Source of the DNA: CAWBRT01 sp963832365
GTDB lineage: Bacteria > Acidobacteriota > Terriglobia > Terriglobales > Acidobacteriaceae
DNA length: 64,000 nucleotides
Assembly (NCBI GenBank): GCA_963832365.1
Contig: CAWHUL010000016.1
Location: 186,001 to 250,000 of the forward strand
Reading direction: 5' to 3'
The first letter of the stretch is position 1; every line of letters starts with the position of its first letter. The notes beneath the pieces were generated by a model, which worked only from the letters and a program-made list of their open reading frames with translations, searched no databases and was not told the DNA's origin. Both the position numbers and the translations under genes were made by a program. Shown piece by piece: positions 17,044-26,742 of the stretch.

Positions 17044-18445
17044 ATGGCAACAGGTACGCAAAATGCGACGCGCGTCGAATCCGACAGCATGGGCAAGATC
17101 GAGGTTGCGGCAAACGTTTACTGGGGAGCGCAAACACAGCGTTCAATCCTTCATTTCAACATTGGGCGCGACACCATGCCGCCGGAGTTGATCCGTGCCT
17201 TCGGCATTCTCAAGAAGGCGGCAGCCCTGGTGAACCAGGATTTGGGGAAGCTGCCCGCCGACAAGGCGAAGTTAATTGTCCAGGCAGCGGACGAAGTCAT
17301 TGCGGGCAAGCTGAACGACCAGTTCCCGCTCCGCATCTGGCAGACCGGCAGCGGCACCCAGACCAATATGAACGTGAACGAGGTCATCTCCAATCGCGCC
17401 ATCGAAATCGCGGGCGGAACCCTCGGCTCAAAGAATCCGATTCACCCCAACGACCATGTGAACATGTCGCAGTCGTCCAACGACACCTTCCCGGCAGCCA
17501 TGCACATTGCGGCGGCGGAGGCCATGCACAAGCTGGTTCCGGCAGTTAAAGAAGTGCATGATGAAATCAATGCCAAGGCAAAGAAATTTAAAGATGTTGT
17601 AAAGATTGGACGCACCCACCTGCAGGACGCCACGCCGCTCACCGTGGGGCAGGAGTTTTCCGGCTGGGCAAGTCTGCTGGAGCGCGACATCGAGCGCATC
17701 AAGATGACCACCAAGGGTCTTTACGATCTAGCCATCGGCGGCACTGCGGTGGGCACCGGGCTGAACGCTCATCCGGAATTCGCCGAACGCGCCGCCAAGA
17801 AGATTGCCGAACTCACCGGCCTTCCATTCAGTGTCGCATCCCAACAAGTTCGCTTCCCTGTCGTCGCACGACGAAATCATTTTTGCCCAGGGCGCGCTGC
17901 AAACGCTGGCCGCCTCGTTCATGAAGATCTCGAACGATATCCGCTGGCTGGCCTCCGGACCGCGCTGCGGACTCGGCGAACTGGTCATCCCCGAAAACGA
18001 ACCCGGTTCCTCGATCATGCCGGGCAAGGTGAATCCCACGCAATGCGAAGCCATGACGATGGTTGCCGTGCAGGTTCACGGGGCAACGGCAGCGGTCGGC
18101 TTTGCCGGTTCGCAGGGTAACTTCGAGCTGAACGTTTTCAAGCCGGTCATGATTTACAACTTCCTGCACTCGGTTACCTTGCTGCACGATGCGTGTCACG
18201 GCTACGTCGAGTACATGATCAAGGGGATCGAGCTGGATCGCGAGCGAATTGACTACTACGTCAAGAATTCGCTGATGCTGGTGACTGCCCTGACCCCGAA
18301 GATCGGCTACGACAAGGCGGCAAAGATCGCCCACGAGGCGCACGTCAACCACAGCAGCCTTCGCGAAACCGCTGTGAAGTTGGGCTACCTGACGGGCGAG
18401 GAGTTCGATGCGACGGTCAAGCCGGAGGCCATGACCCATCCGTAA
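17044..18445 (+). CDS. fumC: Fumarate hydratase class II (one frame change)
   Basis: Interconverts fumarate and malate in the citric acid cycle. The first frame gives the N-terminal part with YWGAQTQRSI, QTGSGTQTNMNVNEVISNRA and NDHVNMSQSSNDTFPAAMHI; after position 17838 the match continues one base later as PNKFASLSSHDEIIFAQGAL and the fumarase signature GSSIMPGKVNPTQCEAM, ending at 18445. One extra base at about 17839 restores the expected ...LPFSVAPNKFASL... junction. Start supported by a GAGGAG ribosome-binding site. The rest is intact and full-length, so a sequence error is more likely than a real pseudogene. Confidence 0.92.
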
Positions 18446-18470
18446 GCAGTCATCTACAACTCAACAAAAG

Positions 18471-18501
18471 AAGCGCGCTCACCTGGGCGCGCTTTGCTTT
18501 T
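18471..18501 (+). terminator. Rho-independent terminator of fumC
   Basis: Stem AAGCGCGC / GCGCGCTT (18471-18478 and 18487-18494), loop of eight bases, followed by TGCTTTT. Begins 25 bases after the fumC stop. Confidence 0.75.
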
Positions 18502-18520
18502 CAGCTCGTCGAAATACCAA

Positions 18521-18547
18521 GAAAAGCGCGCCCCAAAAGGACGCGCT
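18521..18547 (-). terminator. Probable terminator of fabH
   Basis: On the minus strand: AGCGCG (from 18547) pairs with CGCGCT (to 18525), followed by TTTCT. It lies about 30 bases after the fabH stop, back to back with the fumC terminator. Confidence 0.5.
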
Positions 18548-18578
18548 AATGTGTTCTTCACTGATCCGTAGCAGGCCG

Positions 18579-19581
18579 CTAGAAGGCCCAGCGCAGCAGG
18601 GTGGCACCGCTGGTGAAGCCGGCTCCGACGGCCGCCAGCATCAACAGGTCACCCTTTTTCAGCTTCTTTTCTTCCAACGCGGTCGCCATTGCCAGGGGAA
18701 TCGTTCCGGCGGTGGTGTTGCCGAAGCGGTCGATATTTACGATCACTTTTTCCCGCGGCAGTTTCAGCCGGTCGGCGGTGGCGCAGATGATGCGCAGGTT
18801 TGCCTGGTGCGAGATGAAGCAATCGACATCGGCAGCCGTGCTTGTCGTTGCGCTCCAGCAGTCGCGTGGTCATCTCCGACATTTTCTTCACCGCGTACTT
18901 GAAGACCTGCTGTCCATCTTGATGAATATAATGCATTTTTTGATCAACAGTTTCGTGCGATGACGGGTTCAGGCTGCCGCCGCCGGGCATGTAAAGATAC
19001 TCTCCGCCGTAGCCTTCAACCTGATGAACGTAGTCGATGAGTCCAAGGTCTTCCCCGTCCTCGGCCGCTTCCAGCAAGACCGCACCGGCGCCGTCGCCGA
19101 AGATGATGCAGGTGGCGCGATCGGTAAAGTCTGTCATGGAGGAATTGGTGTCGGCGCCAATCACCAGGACTTTCTTATGGGCGCCGCTCTCAATCAGTTT
19201 TGCTCCGGCGGTCAACGCAAACAGAAACCCAGAGCATCCGGCAGAGACGTCGAAGCCCCATACCTGTGCCAATTTAAGCTTGTGCTGCACCAGGCATGCG
19301 GTTGAGGGATACATCATGTCGGGCGTGACCGTGCCGACGACAATGGCTTCGACTTCATTCAGATTGGTGCCGTGGCGCTCCACCAGGTTCTTCACTGCCC
19401 CGACCGCAAGGTCGCTGGTGGCGACTCCCTTGTCGACGATGTGGCGCTCGTGGATTCCGGTGCGTTCCAAAATCCACTCGTTGGTAGTGTCGATCATCTT
19501 TTCGAGATCGAAATTGGTGAGCACTCGCGGAGGGACGTAGGTACCCAAGGCGCTGATTTTCGCGCGTTTTAACGTTTTCAA
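18579..19581 (-). CDS. fabH: 3-oxoacyl-ACP synthase III (KAS III), one frame change
   Basis: Starts fatty acid synthesis by condensing acetyl-CoA with malonyl-ACP. The first frame carries the N-terminus (AKISALGTYVPPRVLTNFDL) and the catalytic Cys in VSAGCSGFLFALT. Near 18840 the match moves to the next frame: AADVDCFISHQANLRIICAT (active-site His) and NIDRFGNTTAGTIPLAMATA (active-site Asn), ending GAGFTSGATLLRWAF at 18579. One extra base in the AAGCACGGCT context explains the shift (AAG ACG GCT expected). All three catalytic residues are present in the restored protein of about 333 aa. Confidence 0.92.
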
Positions 19582-19758
19582 CGTTTATCTCCGAGAAACA
19601 ATTAATTGTGAACGATTGCGAATGGGATGTAAATGGGAGAGTAGCACGCCGAGTGCGCATCTTGCCCGAAACATTCCCAATTTCACCACTTAGGCCGTTT
19701 GGTGCGGGGGTTGTCAATGCAGGTTCGATCGTCGGAGACCTGAGCGGAACGCAGAAAA

Positions 19759-19863
19759 GCCGGACACCGGCTGCCCGCTGCACACGCACTAGCCCGTTAC
19801 CGTTGCTTCCTTCCGGACCTGGCGGGGTTGGCGGGATTGCGTCGCGCGGGACCGATGCCCGAC
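19759..19863 (-). ncRNA. ffs: Signal recognition particle RNA, small bacterial (4.5S) type
   Basis: On the minus strand the conserved apical core CAGGTCCGGAAGGAAGCA is present (complement near 19802-19821). The outer ends pair over 13 bp (GTCGGGCATCGGT at the 5' end with GCCGGTGTCCGGC at the 3' end, allowing G-U), giving a hairpin RNA of about 105 nt. A TAGAAT -10 box lies just upstream of the deduced 5' end. The RNA forms the SRP with Ffh and targets membrane proteins. Confidence 0.92.
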
Positions 19864-19870
19864 CGGGGTA

Positions 19871-19899
19871 ATTCTATCATCTCCGCGACGGACGTTTGC
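19871..19899 (-). promoter_or_regulatory. Probable promoter of the SRP RNA gene
   Basis: Read on the minus strand: TAGAAT at 19876-19871 (-10), and a weak -35 (GCAAAC, 19899-19894) 17 bases upstream. The start site predicted from the -10, about 19864, agrees with the 5' end deduced independently from the SRP RNA terminal helix. Confidence 0.4.
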
Positions 19900-19987
19900 A
19901 GCAGTAGTGGCCCGCACATGCCGCTCCGGGAACTCGCCCGCAGGATATGCTTCCATTTTCCCGCGCAATAGCGAAGAATCTTTCTTG

Positions 19988-22234
19988 ATGGCGTCCCCGA
20001 ATTCTAATACGGCTGCTGGCGAGGGATTGGCCTCCAAGGCGGATGACCAGCAGCTATTGCGCTGGAATCCATTCCTCCGGCAGATCGATCAGCTCTGCCA
20101 GTTCTCGTTGCTGTTGCTGCTGGCCACGGGATTCTTCGCCTTGGCCGGAACCGGCAAACTTGACCTGTTCAGCATTGTTCTGGTTTCGAGTGCGCTTGCG
20201 TTTCGCGGCGCCGCGCTGCTGAAGAGATGGGATTGGCGGATACCTGAGCGCTGGACCTCCTACCTTGGACTGATCTGCTTCCTGGCGTTTGGCATTGACC
20301 TGCTGGTGGTTTCACGTGGATTCGTTGTTGCCTCGATTCATCTCGTGTTATTCGGACTTGTCATAAAGCTGTTTTCGGTCGAGCGCTATCGCGACCTGCT
20401 CTACCTTGCCATTCTGGCCTTTATGGAGATTCTTGCGGCGGCCATGTTGACGGTGGAGACCGGGTTTCTCACCGCGTTTTCCGTCTTTGTGCTGGTCGCA
20501 ATCGGCAGCTTTATCTGCCTGGAAATTCGGCGCTCGGCGGCAGTCAGCGCCCGCACGGGACTTTGCGACATGACGCCTGGCCCGCATTTCCGGGCACTCT
20601 ACCGCGCACTGCTGGGCATCACCATCGCCCAAGCCGCCGGAATTGCGTTGCTTGGAACCATGATTTTCTTTGTCATGCCGCGACTCTCGAGCGGATACCT
20701 GAGCCACCTGTCACAGCAAAACGATTTGATGACGGGATTCGGCGACAACGTCTCGCTTGGGCAAATCGGCCGGATTCAGCAGTCATCCGCAGTCGTGATG
20801 CACGTGAGATTCGAAGGCCCTCATCCTTCGGAGATTCGCTTACGCGGTGTGGCGCTCACGAACTTCGATGGAAAAAACTGGACGGCGACTCCGCACGTCG
20901 CGACCGCCGGCGTCCGCGTCTCTCAGACCTTTCTGTTCCCTACCCCGTCGTCGGCGACGCACGAACTGCGCAACTTTGCCGCGGGCCGCGGCGCAAGACT
21001 GGTGCAATACCGGGTGGTGCTGGAACCGCTCAGCAGCAATGTCCTGTTTGTCATTCCCACGCCGCGAGCTTTGTACGGCAACATGCGGCAGGTGTATGAA
21101 AATTTCGACCAGTCGGTGGAATCGCTTGACCGCGACCATCTGCTTTCCAACTACTCCGGCGTCTCCGATATTGCCTCGCCCAGTCCTGACGATCTCAAGA
21201 AACTGCGTGGCGAAGTTCCGCCTGGCATGCCGGCGCGGTACCTGGAACTGCCGGACCGCCTGGACCCGCGCATTGTGAAGCTTGCCGATGAGACCATCCG
21301 CAACCAGCCGTCGGTATACGAAAAGGCCGAATCCCTGGAGCGATATCTCACGACCCACTTCGGTTACACTCTCGACTTGCCCGCCGAGCCGCACGCCGAT
21401 CCAATTGCCAATTTTTTGTTCGAACGTAAGCGTGGGCATTGCGAATACTTCGCCTCGTCGATGGCCGTCATGCTGCGCGCGGTAGGCATTCCCAGCCGCA
21501 TCATTACCGGCTTTCGCGGCGGCGAATTCAACAGCCTGACCGGCAGCTACATCATCCGCGCCCGCGACGCGCACGCCTGGGTCGAGGCATACATCCCGAA
21601 TCGGGGATGGCTCACGTTCGATCCGACCCCTGCGGGAGACGCTCTGCCAACGCACTGGAGCAAGGTGCAGCTTTACCTGGACGCCGCCAGTGAGTTCTGG
21701 CGCGATTGGGTGGTCAATTACGATTTTTCGCACCAACGGATGCTGACCGTCACCACATTGACTCGCAGCCGCCAGGCCGGCGACAGGGTTCGCCAGATGC
21801 TCGCTAACGTCTACCCGCGCATGCTCGATCTCGCACGCGGGGTAATTCGCAACGTTGATCGGCATCCGCGGCCGTACCAGGCGGCGGGAGTGTTGTTCGT
21901 CGCGCTTGTGATCTGCCTCGCCTTTGGCGCACCATTTACCCGATGGTTGAACCGAAGAGTCCTCGCCGCACAACCAACGCGCAGCCCGAAACACGCGGCC
22001 ACGGTGCTCTACGAAAAAATGACGCACACCACCCGGCGCCATGGCTGGCCGCGTTCACCTAACCAGACTCCCGAGGAATTCGCTTCGATCATTGGCCATG
22101 CCGGGTTGCGCTCGGCGGTCGAGAAATTCACCACACACTACGAGCGCGCCCGCTATGCCGACTCGGCCAGCGACGCCGCGCTGCTCCCCGATCTGTTGCG
22201 GCAAGTGCAAGCCGCGACGAAGCAGGGACGGTAG
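19988..22234 (+). CDS. tgpA: TgpA-type membrane transglutaminase-like protease
   Basis: Large membrane protein: about five N-terminal membrane segments (DUF3488 part, residues about 30-205), a periplasmic beta-rich section, a transglutaminase-like domain and a last membrane segment near residue 640 (AAGVLFVALVICLAFGAPF). The catalytic triad is visible: Cys in RKRGHCEYFASSMAVMLRAV, His in RARDAHAWVEAYIPNRGW, Asp in LTFDPTPAGD. A C-terminal cytoplasmic DUF4129-like segment follows. The Pseudomonas member is essential. Start at the ATG at 19988; the longer open frame has no ribosome-binding site. Confidence 0.9.
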   Translation: MASPNSNTAAGEGLASKADDQQLLRWNPFLRQIDQLCQFSLLLLLATGFFALAGTGKLDLFSIVLVSSALAFRGAALLKRWDWRIPERWTSYLGLICFLAFGIDLLVVSRGFVVASIHLVLFGLVIKLFSVERYRDLLYLAILAFMEILAAAMLTVETGFLTAFSVFVLVAIGSFICLEIRRSAAVSARTGLCDMTPGPHFRALYRALLGITIAQAAGIALLGTMIFFVMPRLSSGYLSHLSQQNDLMTGFGDNVSLGQIGRIQQSSAVVMHVRFEGPHPSEIRLRGVALTNFDGKNWTATPHVATAGVRVSQTFLFPTPSSATHELRNFAAGRGARLVQYRVVLEPLSSNVLFVIPTPRALYGNMRQVYENFDQSVESLDRDHLLSNYSGVSDIASPSPDDLKKLRGEVPPGMPARYLELPDRLDPRIVKLADETIRNQPSVYEKAESLERYLTTHFGYTLDLPAEPHADPIANFLFERKRGHCEYFASSMAVMLRAVGIPSRIITGFRGGEFNSLTGSYIIRARDAHAWVEAYIPNRGWLTFDPTPAGDALPTHWSKVQLYLDAASEFWRDWVVNYDFSHQRMLTVTTLTRSRQAGDRVRQMLANVYPRMLDLARGVIRNVDRHPRPYQAAGVLFVALVICLAFGAPFTRWLNRRVLAAQPTRSPKHAATVLYEKMTHTTRRHGWPRSPNQTPEEFASIIGHAGLRSAVEKFTTHYERARYADSASDAALLPDLLRQVQAATKQGR

Positions 22235-22299
22235 GGCTGCGTGCGGCTGCGATTTGAAACGTGGTGCCTGTTGTCGACAGCGATAGCCAAGTATCATTG

Positions 22300-22338
22300 C
22301 TGTCATCCCGAGCGGAGCGAAGCGAAGTCGAGGGACCC
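22300..22338. repeat. Dispersed GTCATCCCGAGCGGAGCGAA-type repeat
   Basis: Short copy of the intergenic repeat family whose core is GTCAT(C/T)C(C/T)GA followed by a GAAG-rich segment. Related copies are at 22672-22840, 23939-24084 and 25816-25898. Confidence 0.6.
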
Positions 22339-22386
22339 CTATGGCCGTGACAGCACAACCTGTGGTACGACCTATTTGCACCGCGA

Positions 22387-22581
22387 ATGTGGCTGATCGA
22401 TGTGGTGGAGTTTTCTCTTTTGCCGTTGTGGATAGCTTGCACCGTCACCGCTTTTGTGCGATTCCCTTCTCCACGAGAATGGCTATTGTGGCTCCTGCTA
22501 CCCGCGCCATGGTGCTTTCTACGGCTGATCGAGTTCCTATTCACCATGTTTATATGGAAAATACGCGGTTTTGCACCTTGA
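22387..22581 (+). CDS. Possible small hydrophobic protein
   Basis: A 64-aa frame, very hydrophobic and Trp-rich (VEFSLLPLWIACTVTAFV and WLLWLLLPAPWCFLRLIEF), which would give two membrane segments. No clear ribosome-binding site. It lies in a repeat-rich interval between tgpA and the hydrolase and may be a relic. Not assigned to a family. Confidence 0.3.
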   Translation: MWLIDVVEFSLLPLWIACTVTAFVRFPSPREWLLWLLLPAPWCFLRLIEFLFTMFIWKIRGFAP

Positions 22582-22671
22582 GGGCTGTTCCTTATCCGTA
22601 CCTGTCGAGAAATCGCCATATCACCACTGACCGTCAGAAGTGTCCCGGACGTTCGCGCTCTCAACTCTTAG

Positions 22672-22840
22672 TGGGTGTCATTCTGGGTGTCATTCTGAAC
22701 GACCGAAGAGAGTGAAGAATCCCGACACGGCATGGGGCTGAAGCGCAGCCGAAGTATTTCATCAAAAAACCTCGAGCGGTGCGGGTTGAGACATGCCCAT
22801 GGGATGTTTCGCTGCGCTCAACATGACAGCACACTATTAA
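22672..22840. repeat. Imperfect inverted repeat of the GTCATTCTGA family
   Basis: Left end GTGTCATTCTGAACGACCGA, right end GCTGCGCTCAACATGACAGC, forming an imperfect palindrome of about 170 bases. Same family as the elements at 23939 and 25816. No coding content. Confidence 0.6.
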
Positions 22841-23881
22841 CCAACTGCGCCCAGGATGACATTCCACAGGAGTGCGCTTACGATGGCGCGGCGAAAAAAC
22901 TTCACCACTGCGTCGCGGAACTGTTCGGGCTTCTGGATGTGCGGGATGTGGCCGCAATCCGGCACCTCAACCAGGATTGAACCCTTGATGGCGGCGTGCG
23001 TTTTGCGGCCAAGCTCGGGGTATTGTCCGGCGACGGATTGCAAGGCGGGCGGCAGGCGATTCTTGCCGACAACGGTGCGATCTGCCTGCCCGATGATAAC
23101 GAGTGTGGGGCGGCTGATCTCTCCCAGTTCGTAGACGACGGGCTGCTCGTAGATCATCTGGTAGGTAAGCGCCGATGACCATGCGTCACGCGGATACTCG
23201 CCGGTGGCGATGACGCTGGCCTGATCCTGCACGTAGACCTCGTATTCCGGCTTCCAGGCTCCAGGGTAATAACTCTTCTGGTAATCGCGCATCTTTTCGT
23301 AGGTCTGGCTCAACTCCACCGCATACTGCTGTTGCAACGGAATGTAAGGCACAAGTTTGCGGTAGTCTTCCAGGCCGATCGGATTCTCCAGCACCAGTTT
23401 CTCGACCGTCTGCGGGAACAGCAGCGTGAAGCGCACGCCCAGCATTCCGCCCATCGAGTGCGCAATCACATCGACTTGCTTGATGCCCAGATGATCGAGC
23501 AGCGCCTTCGTATTCTGGGCCATCTGGTGGAAGCTGTAATGGATGTCCGGGCGCGACGACGCGCCGAACCCCAACTGGTCAGGCGCAATCACGCGATAGC
23601 CTTGCTGCGCCAGGAACTCGATGGTGGTTTCCCAGTAGAACCCAGAGAAGTTTTTCCCGTGCAGCAGGAGCACGGTCTTTCCGTTGGACGTGCCCGTGGG
23701 CTGGACGTCACGATAGGCCATGCGCAGATCCTGGTTCTCTACCTGCAACGGGAAGAACTGCACGTTGTACTTGGGATGAAGCGCCGGGCGCGGTTGCGCC
23801 CACGCCGGCGAAGCGCAGATTGCCGCGAAGCAGGACGAGCACGAGCAGCGCGCGGGTTTCGAAGCGATGGAGGTCGAGCAT
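22837..23881 (-). CDS. Secreted alpha/beta hydrolase (one frame change in signal peptide)
   Basis: Alpha/beta-hydrolase fold protein: oxyanion-region TVLLLHGKNFSGFYWETT, nucleophile elbow VIAHSMGGMLGVRF, acid in IGQADRTVVGKNRLP and His in VPDCGHIPHIQKPEQF. The uninterrupted frame starts inside the mature protein at 23763. Upstream, the ATG at 23881 gives MLDLHRFETRALLVLVLL, and one base later the frame continues AAICASPAWAQPRPALHPKY, a good signal peptide with an AWA-Q cleavage site. One extra base near 23825-23830 therefore splits it. Substrate unknown; similar proteins are lipases, epoxide hydrolases or haloperoxidases. Confidence 0.82.
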
Positions 23882-23938
23882 TGAATCTTCCCTCTCTGAG
23901 CCTAAAGTATTTGCGCCATCCCACATTAAGGGCTGACA

Positions 23939-24084
23939 GGCTGCGAAAAAGTCGTAGGGGGTGTCATCCTGAGGTCGCGCCGATTTTGCGGGTCCGAAGG
24001 ATCTGCTTTGCTTTCAGGGCGCGCCAACAGCAGATCCTTCGCTCCGCTCAGGATGACACCTCGGAGAGTAGTTTTTCAGCAGCC
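23939..24084. repeat. Long inverted repeat (MITE/REP-like)
   Basis: Left arm 23939-24006 and right arm 24030-24084 are reverse complements with a few differences: ends GGCTGCGAAAAAGTCG / TAGTTTTTCAGCAGCC, inner GTGTCATCCTGAG / CTCAGGATGACAC and GAAGGATCTGC / GCAGATCCTTC. The right flank to about 24165 contains another partial copy (CAGGATGACACTCACG). The rest of the 23882-24269 interval has no gene. Confidence 0.75.
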
Positions 24085-24269
24085 TCCGAAGCCCAAATGC
24101 GGGCCACATGGTCTTTAAGTTGGATGTCTCACTGCGTTCAGGATGACACTCACGCGGTGTGTTTTGTTATGTAAGTAGCCCAGGGCGGGTGCTTTCGGGG
24201 TGTTAAAATCAGAAGATCGAATGAGCAACAAAAGCATTCCCGCAGTTCCCCCTTCCTGCTACCGACCCA

Positions 24270-25793
24270 GTGAGCCAAGCTGCCGCCAAGCCAGAGCAGG
24301 AAGTAGCCGCGCAGCGCCTGCGCGTGGGCTTCGTGAGCCTCGGCTGCCCGAAGAACCTGGTCGACAGCGAGGTGATGATGGGGATGCTCGCCACCTCCGG
24401 CGCGGAGATTACCAGCCGCGCAGAGGACGCCGACATCATCGTGGTGAACACCTGCTCGTTCATCGACAGCGCCAAGCAGGAGTCGGTCGATACGATTCTG
24501 GAGATGGCCCGCTTCAAAGAGAGCGGCCGGGCCAAGAAGCTCATCGTCGCCGGCTGCCTGGTGGAGCGCTACCGCAATGAGATACAGAAGAACATTCCGC
24601 AGGTGGACGCCGTGGTTGGCACCGGCGAACTGGACCAGATACTTGCCGCCGCCCAGATCGAGGCAGGCGGGCCGGCGCCATCCGAGTCGCCATTCAAAAT
24701 CCTGAACAGCAGCTCGGCAAGCCAAAGCCTGAAATCGGGGGTAGGCCCTCAACCGGGCGCACGCGCCGAGGGCGATGCCCGCGAGCGTTCCGGACGATTC
24801 TCGCGCACCGAGTGGGATGGCGCAGCCGCCGAACTGCCCACCTATCTCTACGACGAGAACACGCCGCGCCTGCTGGCTACGCCGAAGCATTCGGCCTACA
24901 TCAAAATCGCCGAGGGCTGCGATCATCCGTGCGGCTTTTGCATCATTCCTCAACTGCGCGGGAAGTTTCGCTCGCGCCGCTTCGAATCCGTTGTGGCCGA
25001 GGTGGATCGGCTTGCCAGCCAGGGCGTGCGCGAGGTGACGCTGATTGGCCAGGACACGACCTGCTACGGCGAGGACATGGGACTGAAAGACGGCTTGGCC
25101 CACCTGCTCGACCGCCTTGCGCAAGTGGAGCAACTGCGGTGGGTGCGGTTTCTTTATGCGTATCCGAACAAGATCACGGGCCGGCTTCTGGACACCATCG
25201 CCGCCAACGAGAAGATTTGCTCTTATCTGGACGTGCCGCTGCAACATGCATCGGCGGCGGTACTGCGCCGCATGAAGCGTGGCGGCTCGGCGGATATTTT
25301 TCTGCGCTCGATTGAGAAGATGCGCAAAGCCGTCCCGAACCTGACGCTGCGCACGTCGTTCATTGCCGGCTTTCCGGGCGAAACAGAGCAGGAGTTCGAA
25401 GAGCTGTGCGACTTTGTGCGGGAGGCGCAGTTCGACTGGATGGGCGTGTTCAGCTACTCCGACGAGGAGGGCACGCCGGCATTCCAGCTTGGCGGCAAAG
25501 TGGCGCCGCGTGAGATCGAACGACGACGCCGGCAACTGATGAAGATTCAGAAGCAAATCAGCCGCCGCAAGCGCAAGGCCGCCATTGGACGAGAGTTCGA
25601 CGTGATGCTCGAAGGCCCGTCGAGCGAAACCGAACTGCTTTGGGAGGCGCGCAGCGAGATGCATGCGCCGGAGATTGACGGTAAACTTTTTGTCAACGAC
25701 TTCGGCGAACATGCGAACGCGACGCCGGGTGAGTTCTATCGCTGCCGCGTGGTGGAAGCGCATGATTACGATTTGGTCGCTGAACTCGTTTAG
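24270..25793 (+). CDS. rimO: Ribosomal protein S12 methylthiotransferase RimO
   Basis: Radical-SAM enzyme that adds a methylthio group to the conserved Asp of ribosomal protein S12. N-terminal domain with the three cluster Cys in LGCPKNLVDSE, NTCSFIDSAKQE and VAGCLVERY; radical-SAM motif EGCDHPCGFCIIPQLRGKFR; C-terminal TRAM domain. At 507 aa it is 60-70 residues longer than usual because of a low-complexity Ser/Gly-rich insert between the N-terminal domain and the radical-SAM domain (about residues 130-195). Start is a GTG at 24270; the exact start is uncertain. Confidence 0.92.
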   Translation: MSQAAAKPEQEVAAQRLRVGFVSLGCPKNLVDSEVMMGMLATSGAEITSRAEDADIIVVNTCSFIDSAKQESVDTILEMARFKESGRAKKLIVAGCLVERYRNEIQKNIPQVDAVVGTGELDQILAAAQIEAGGPAPSESPFKILNSSSASQSLKSGVGPQPGARAEGDARERSGRFSRTEWDGAAAELPTYLYDENTPRLLATPKHSAYIKIAEGCDHPCGFCIIPQLRGKFRSRRFESVVAEVDRLASQGVREVTLIGQDTTCYGEDMGLKDGLAHLLDRLAQVEQLRWVRFLYAYPNKITGRLLDTIAANEKICSYLDVPLQHASAAVLRRMKRGGSADIFLRSIEKMRKAVPNLTLRTSFIAGFPGETEQEFEELCDFVREAQFDWMGVFSYSDEEGTPAFQLGGKVAPREIERRRRQLMKIQKQISRRKRKAAIGREFDVMLEGPSSETELLWEARSEMHAPEIDGKLFVNDFGEHANATPGEFYRCRVVEAHDYDLVAELV

Positions 25794-25815
25794 AAGCATC
25801 CTAGTTCAATGCTTA

Positions 25816-25898
25816 GGGGTGTCATTCTGAACGACCGAAGGCAGTGAAGTTTTGGGGTGCAGAAAAGCAGATGCTTCGCTGCGCCAGGATGACACCAT
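25816..25898. repeat. Inverted repeat of the GTCATTCTGA family
   Basis: Left GGGTGTCATTCTGAACGACC and right GCGCCAGGATGACACC form an imperfect hairpin between rimO and yacG. Same family as 22672 and 23939. Confidence 0.65.
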
Positions 25899-25923
25899 AG
25901 AGTGGTAGAGTGCAGGTGAACTT

Positions 25924-26205
25924 ATGACACGCGGAAAAATCACCAGTCTTCGCTGTCCGACCTGCCGCAAGATCGTACTCGCCAGCGAGCCTGAGTTCCC
26001 TTTTTGCTGTGAACGATGCCGCGTGATCGATCTTGGCAAGTGGGCCAGCGGGGCGTATGTAATTTCAACTCCGGTCAACGACCCGGAATCGGGTGGCGAG
26101 GCCGAATACACCGAACGGCCTGCCTCTGCCGTACCCAAGCGCCATAGCGATGGTTTGAGCAATCCACGCCAAGACGATGCCGATGAAGACCGAAAACCAA
26201 ATTGA
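25924..26205 (+). CDS. yacG: YacG-family zinc-binding DNA gyrase inhibitor
   Basis: Small zinc protein of the YacG family, which in E. coli binds and inhibits DNA gyrase. Four Cys ligands are visible in RCPTCRKIVLA (CxxC) and FCCERCRVIDLGKWASGAYV (the paired CxxxC), the family's diagnostic FxxxRC...DLGxW pattern. The C-terminal tail (93 aa total) is longer and polar and overlaps the start of pgpA by 29 bases, suggesting coupled translation. Confidence 0.85.
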   Translation: MTRGKITSLRCPTCRKIVLASEPEFPFCCERCRVIDLGKWASGAYVISTPVNDPESGGEAEYTERPASAVPKRHSDGLSNPRQDDADEDRKPN

Positions 26206-26713
26206 TGCGGAGATGCCACCGGCAAGCGCGGCCGCGAGGCGTCCGTCTGTTTGGGTGTGGCTGATTGCAACGTTCTTCGGAGCCGGGATGTTACGTCCCG
26301 GACCGGGAACCTGGGGTTCGCTGGCGGCCACCCTGCTGTGGAGTGCTTTGGCGCGGTTTCTAGCGCCGGAACATCGCACGGCAGCGGCTCTGCTGGCAGT
26401 GCTGGTGGTGACGGCCATAGGCATTCCGGCCGCCACGCGGTTTGCCCGCGCCGTGGGGAAGAAAGATCCGCAGCAGGTGGTGATCGATGAGGTTGCGGGA
26501 CAGTTGCTTACGCTCGCCTTCGCGCCGCTGGCTTGGAAGCCTGTGCTGGCCGGCTTTATACTTTTCCGTGCCTTCGATATGCTGAAGCCGCCGCCCATCC
26601 GCAGCCTGGAAAAACTGCCGGAGGGAACTGGCATCGTAGTTGACGACCTCGGCGCCGGAATTTATGCCGCCATCGTCTTGCAGCTTTTGCTGCGTACAGG
26701 CATCTTAAGCTGA
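26177..26713 (+). CDS. pgpA: Phosphatidylglycerophosphatase A
   Basis: Membrane enzyme that dephosphorylates phosphatidylglycerophosphate to phosphatidylglycerol. Visible family motifs: GAGMLRPGPGTWGSLAATLL near residue 35, KKDPQQVVIDEVAGQLLTLA near residue 95 and FRAFDMLKPPPIRSLEKLPE followed by GIVVDDLGAG. Four membrane segments, 178 aa, typical length. Start overlaps yacG; a second Met two codons later is also possible. Confidence 0.92.
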   Translation: MPMKTENQIDAEMPPASAAARRPSVWVWLIATFFGAGMLRPGPGTWGSLAATLLWSALARFLAPEHRTAAALLAVLVVTAIGIPAATRFARAVGKKDPQQVVIDEVAGQLLTLAFAPLAWKPVLAGFILFRAFDMLKPPPIRSLEKLPEGTGIVVDDLGAGIYAAIVLQLLLRTGILS

Positions 26714-26742
26714 GTACCGAACGGAGAACGGACGCACGGCCG

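Noticed and set aside
17839..17845. Programmed frameshift in fumC
   Set aside because: The same type of indel occurs in several unrelated genes without a shared slippery signal, so sequence error is the simpler reading.
20840..22042. 400-aa minus-strand frame opposite tgpA
   Set aside because: Antisense to the transglutaminase domain; Arg/His-rich with no motif.
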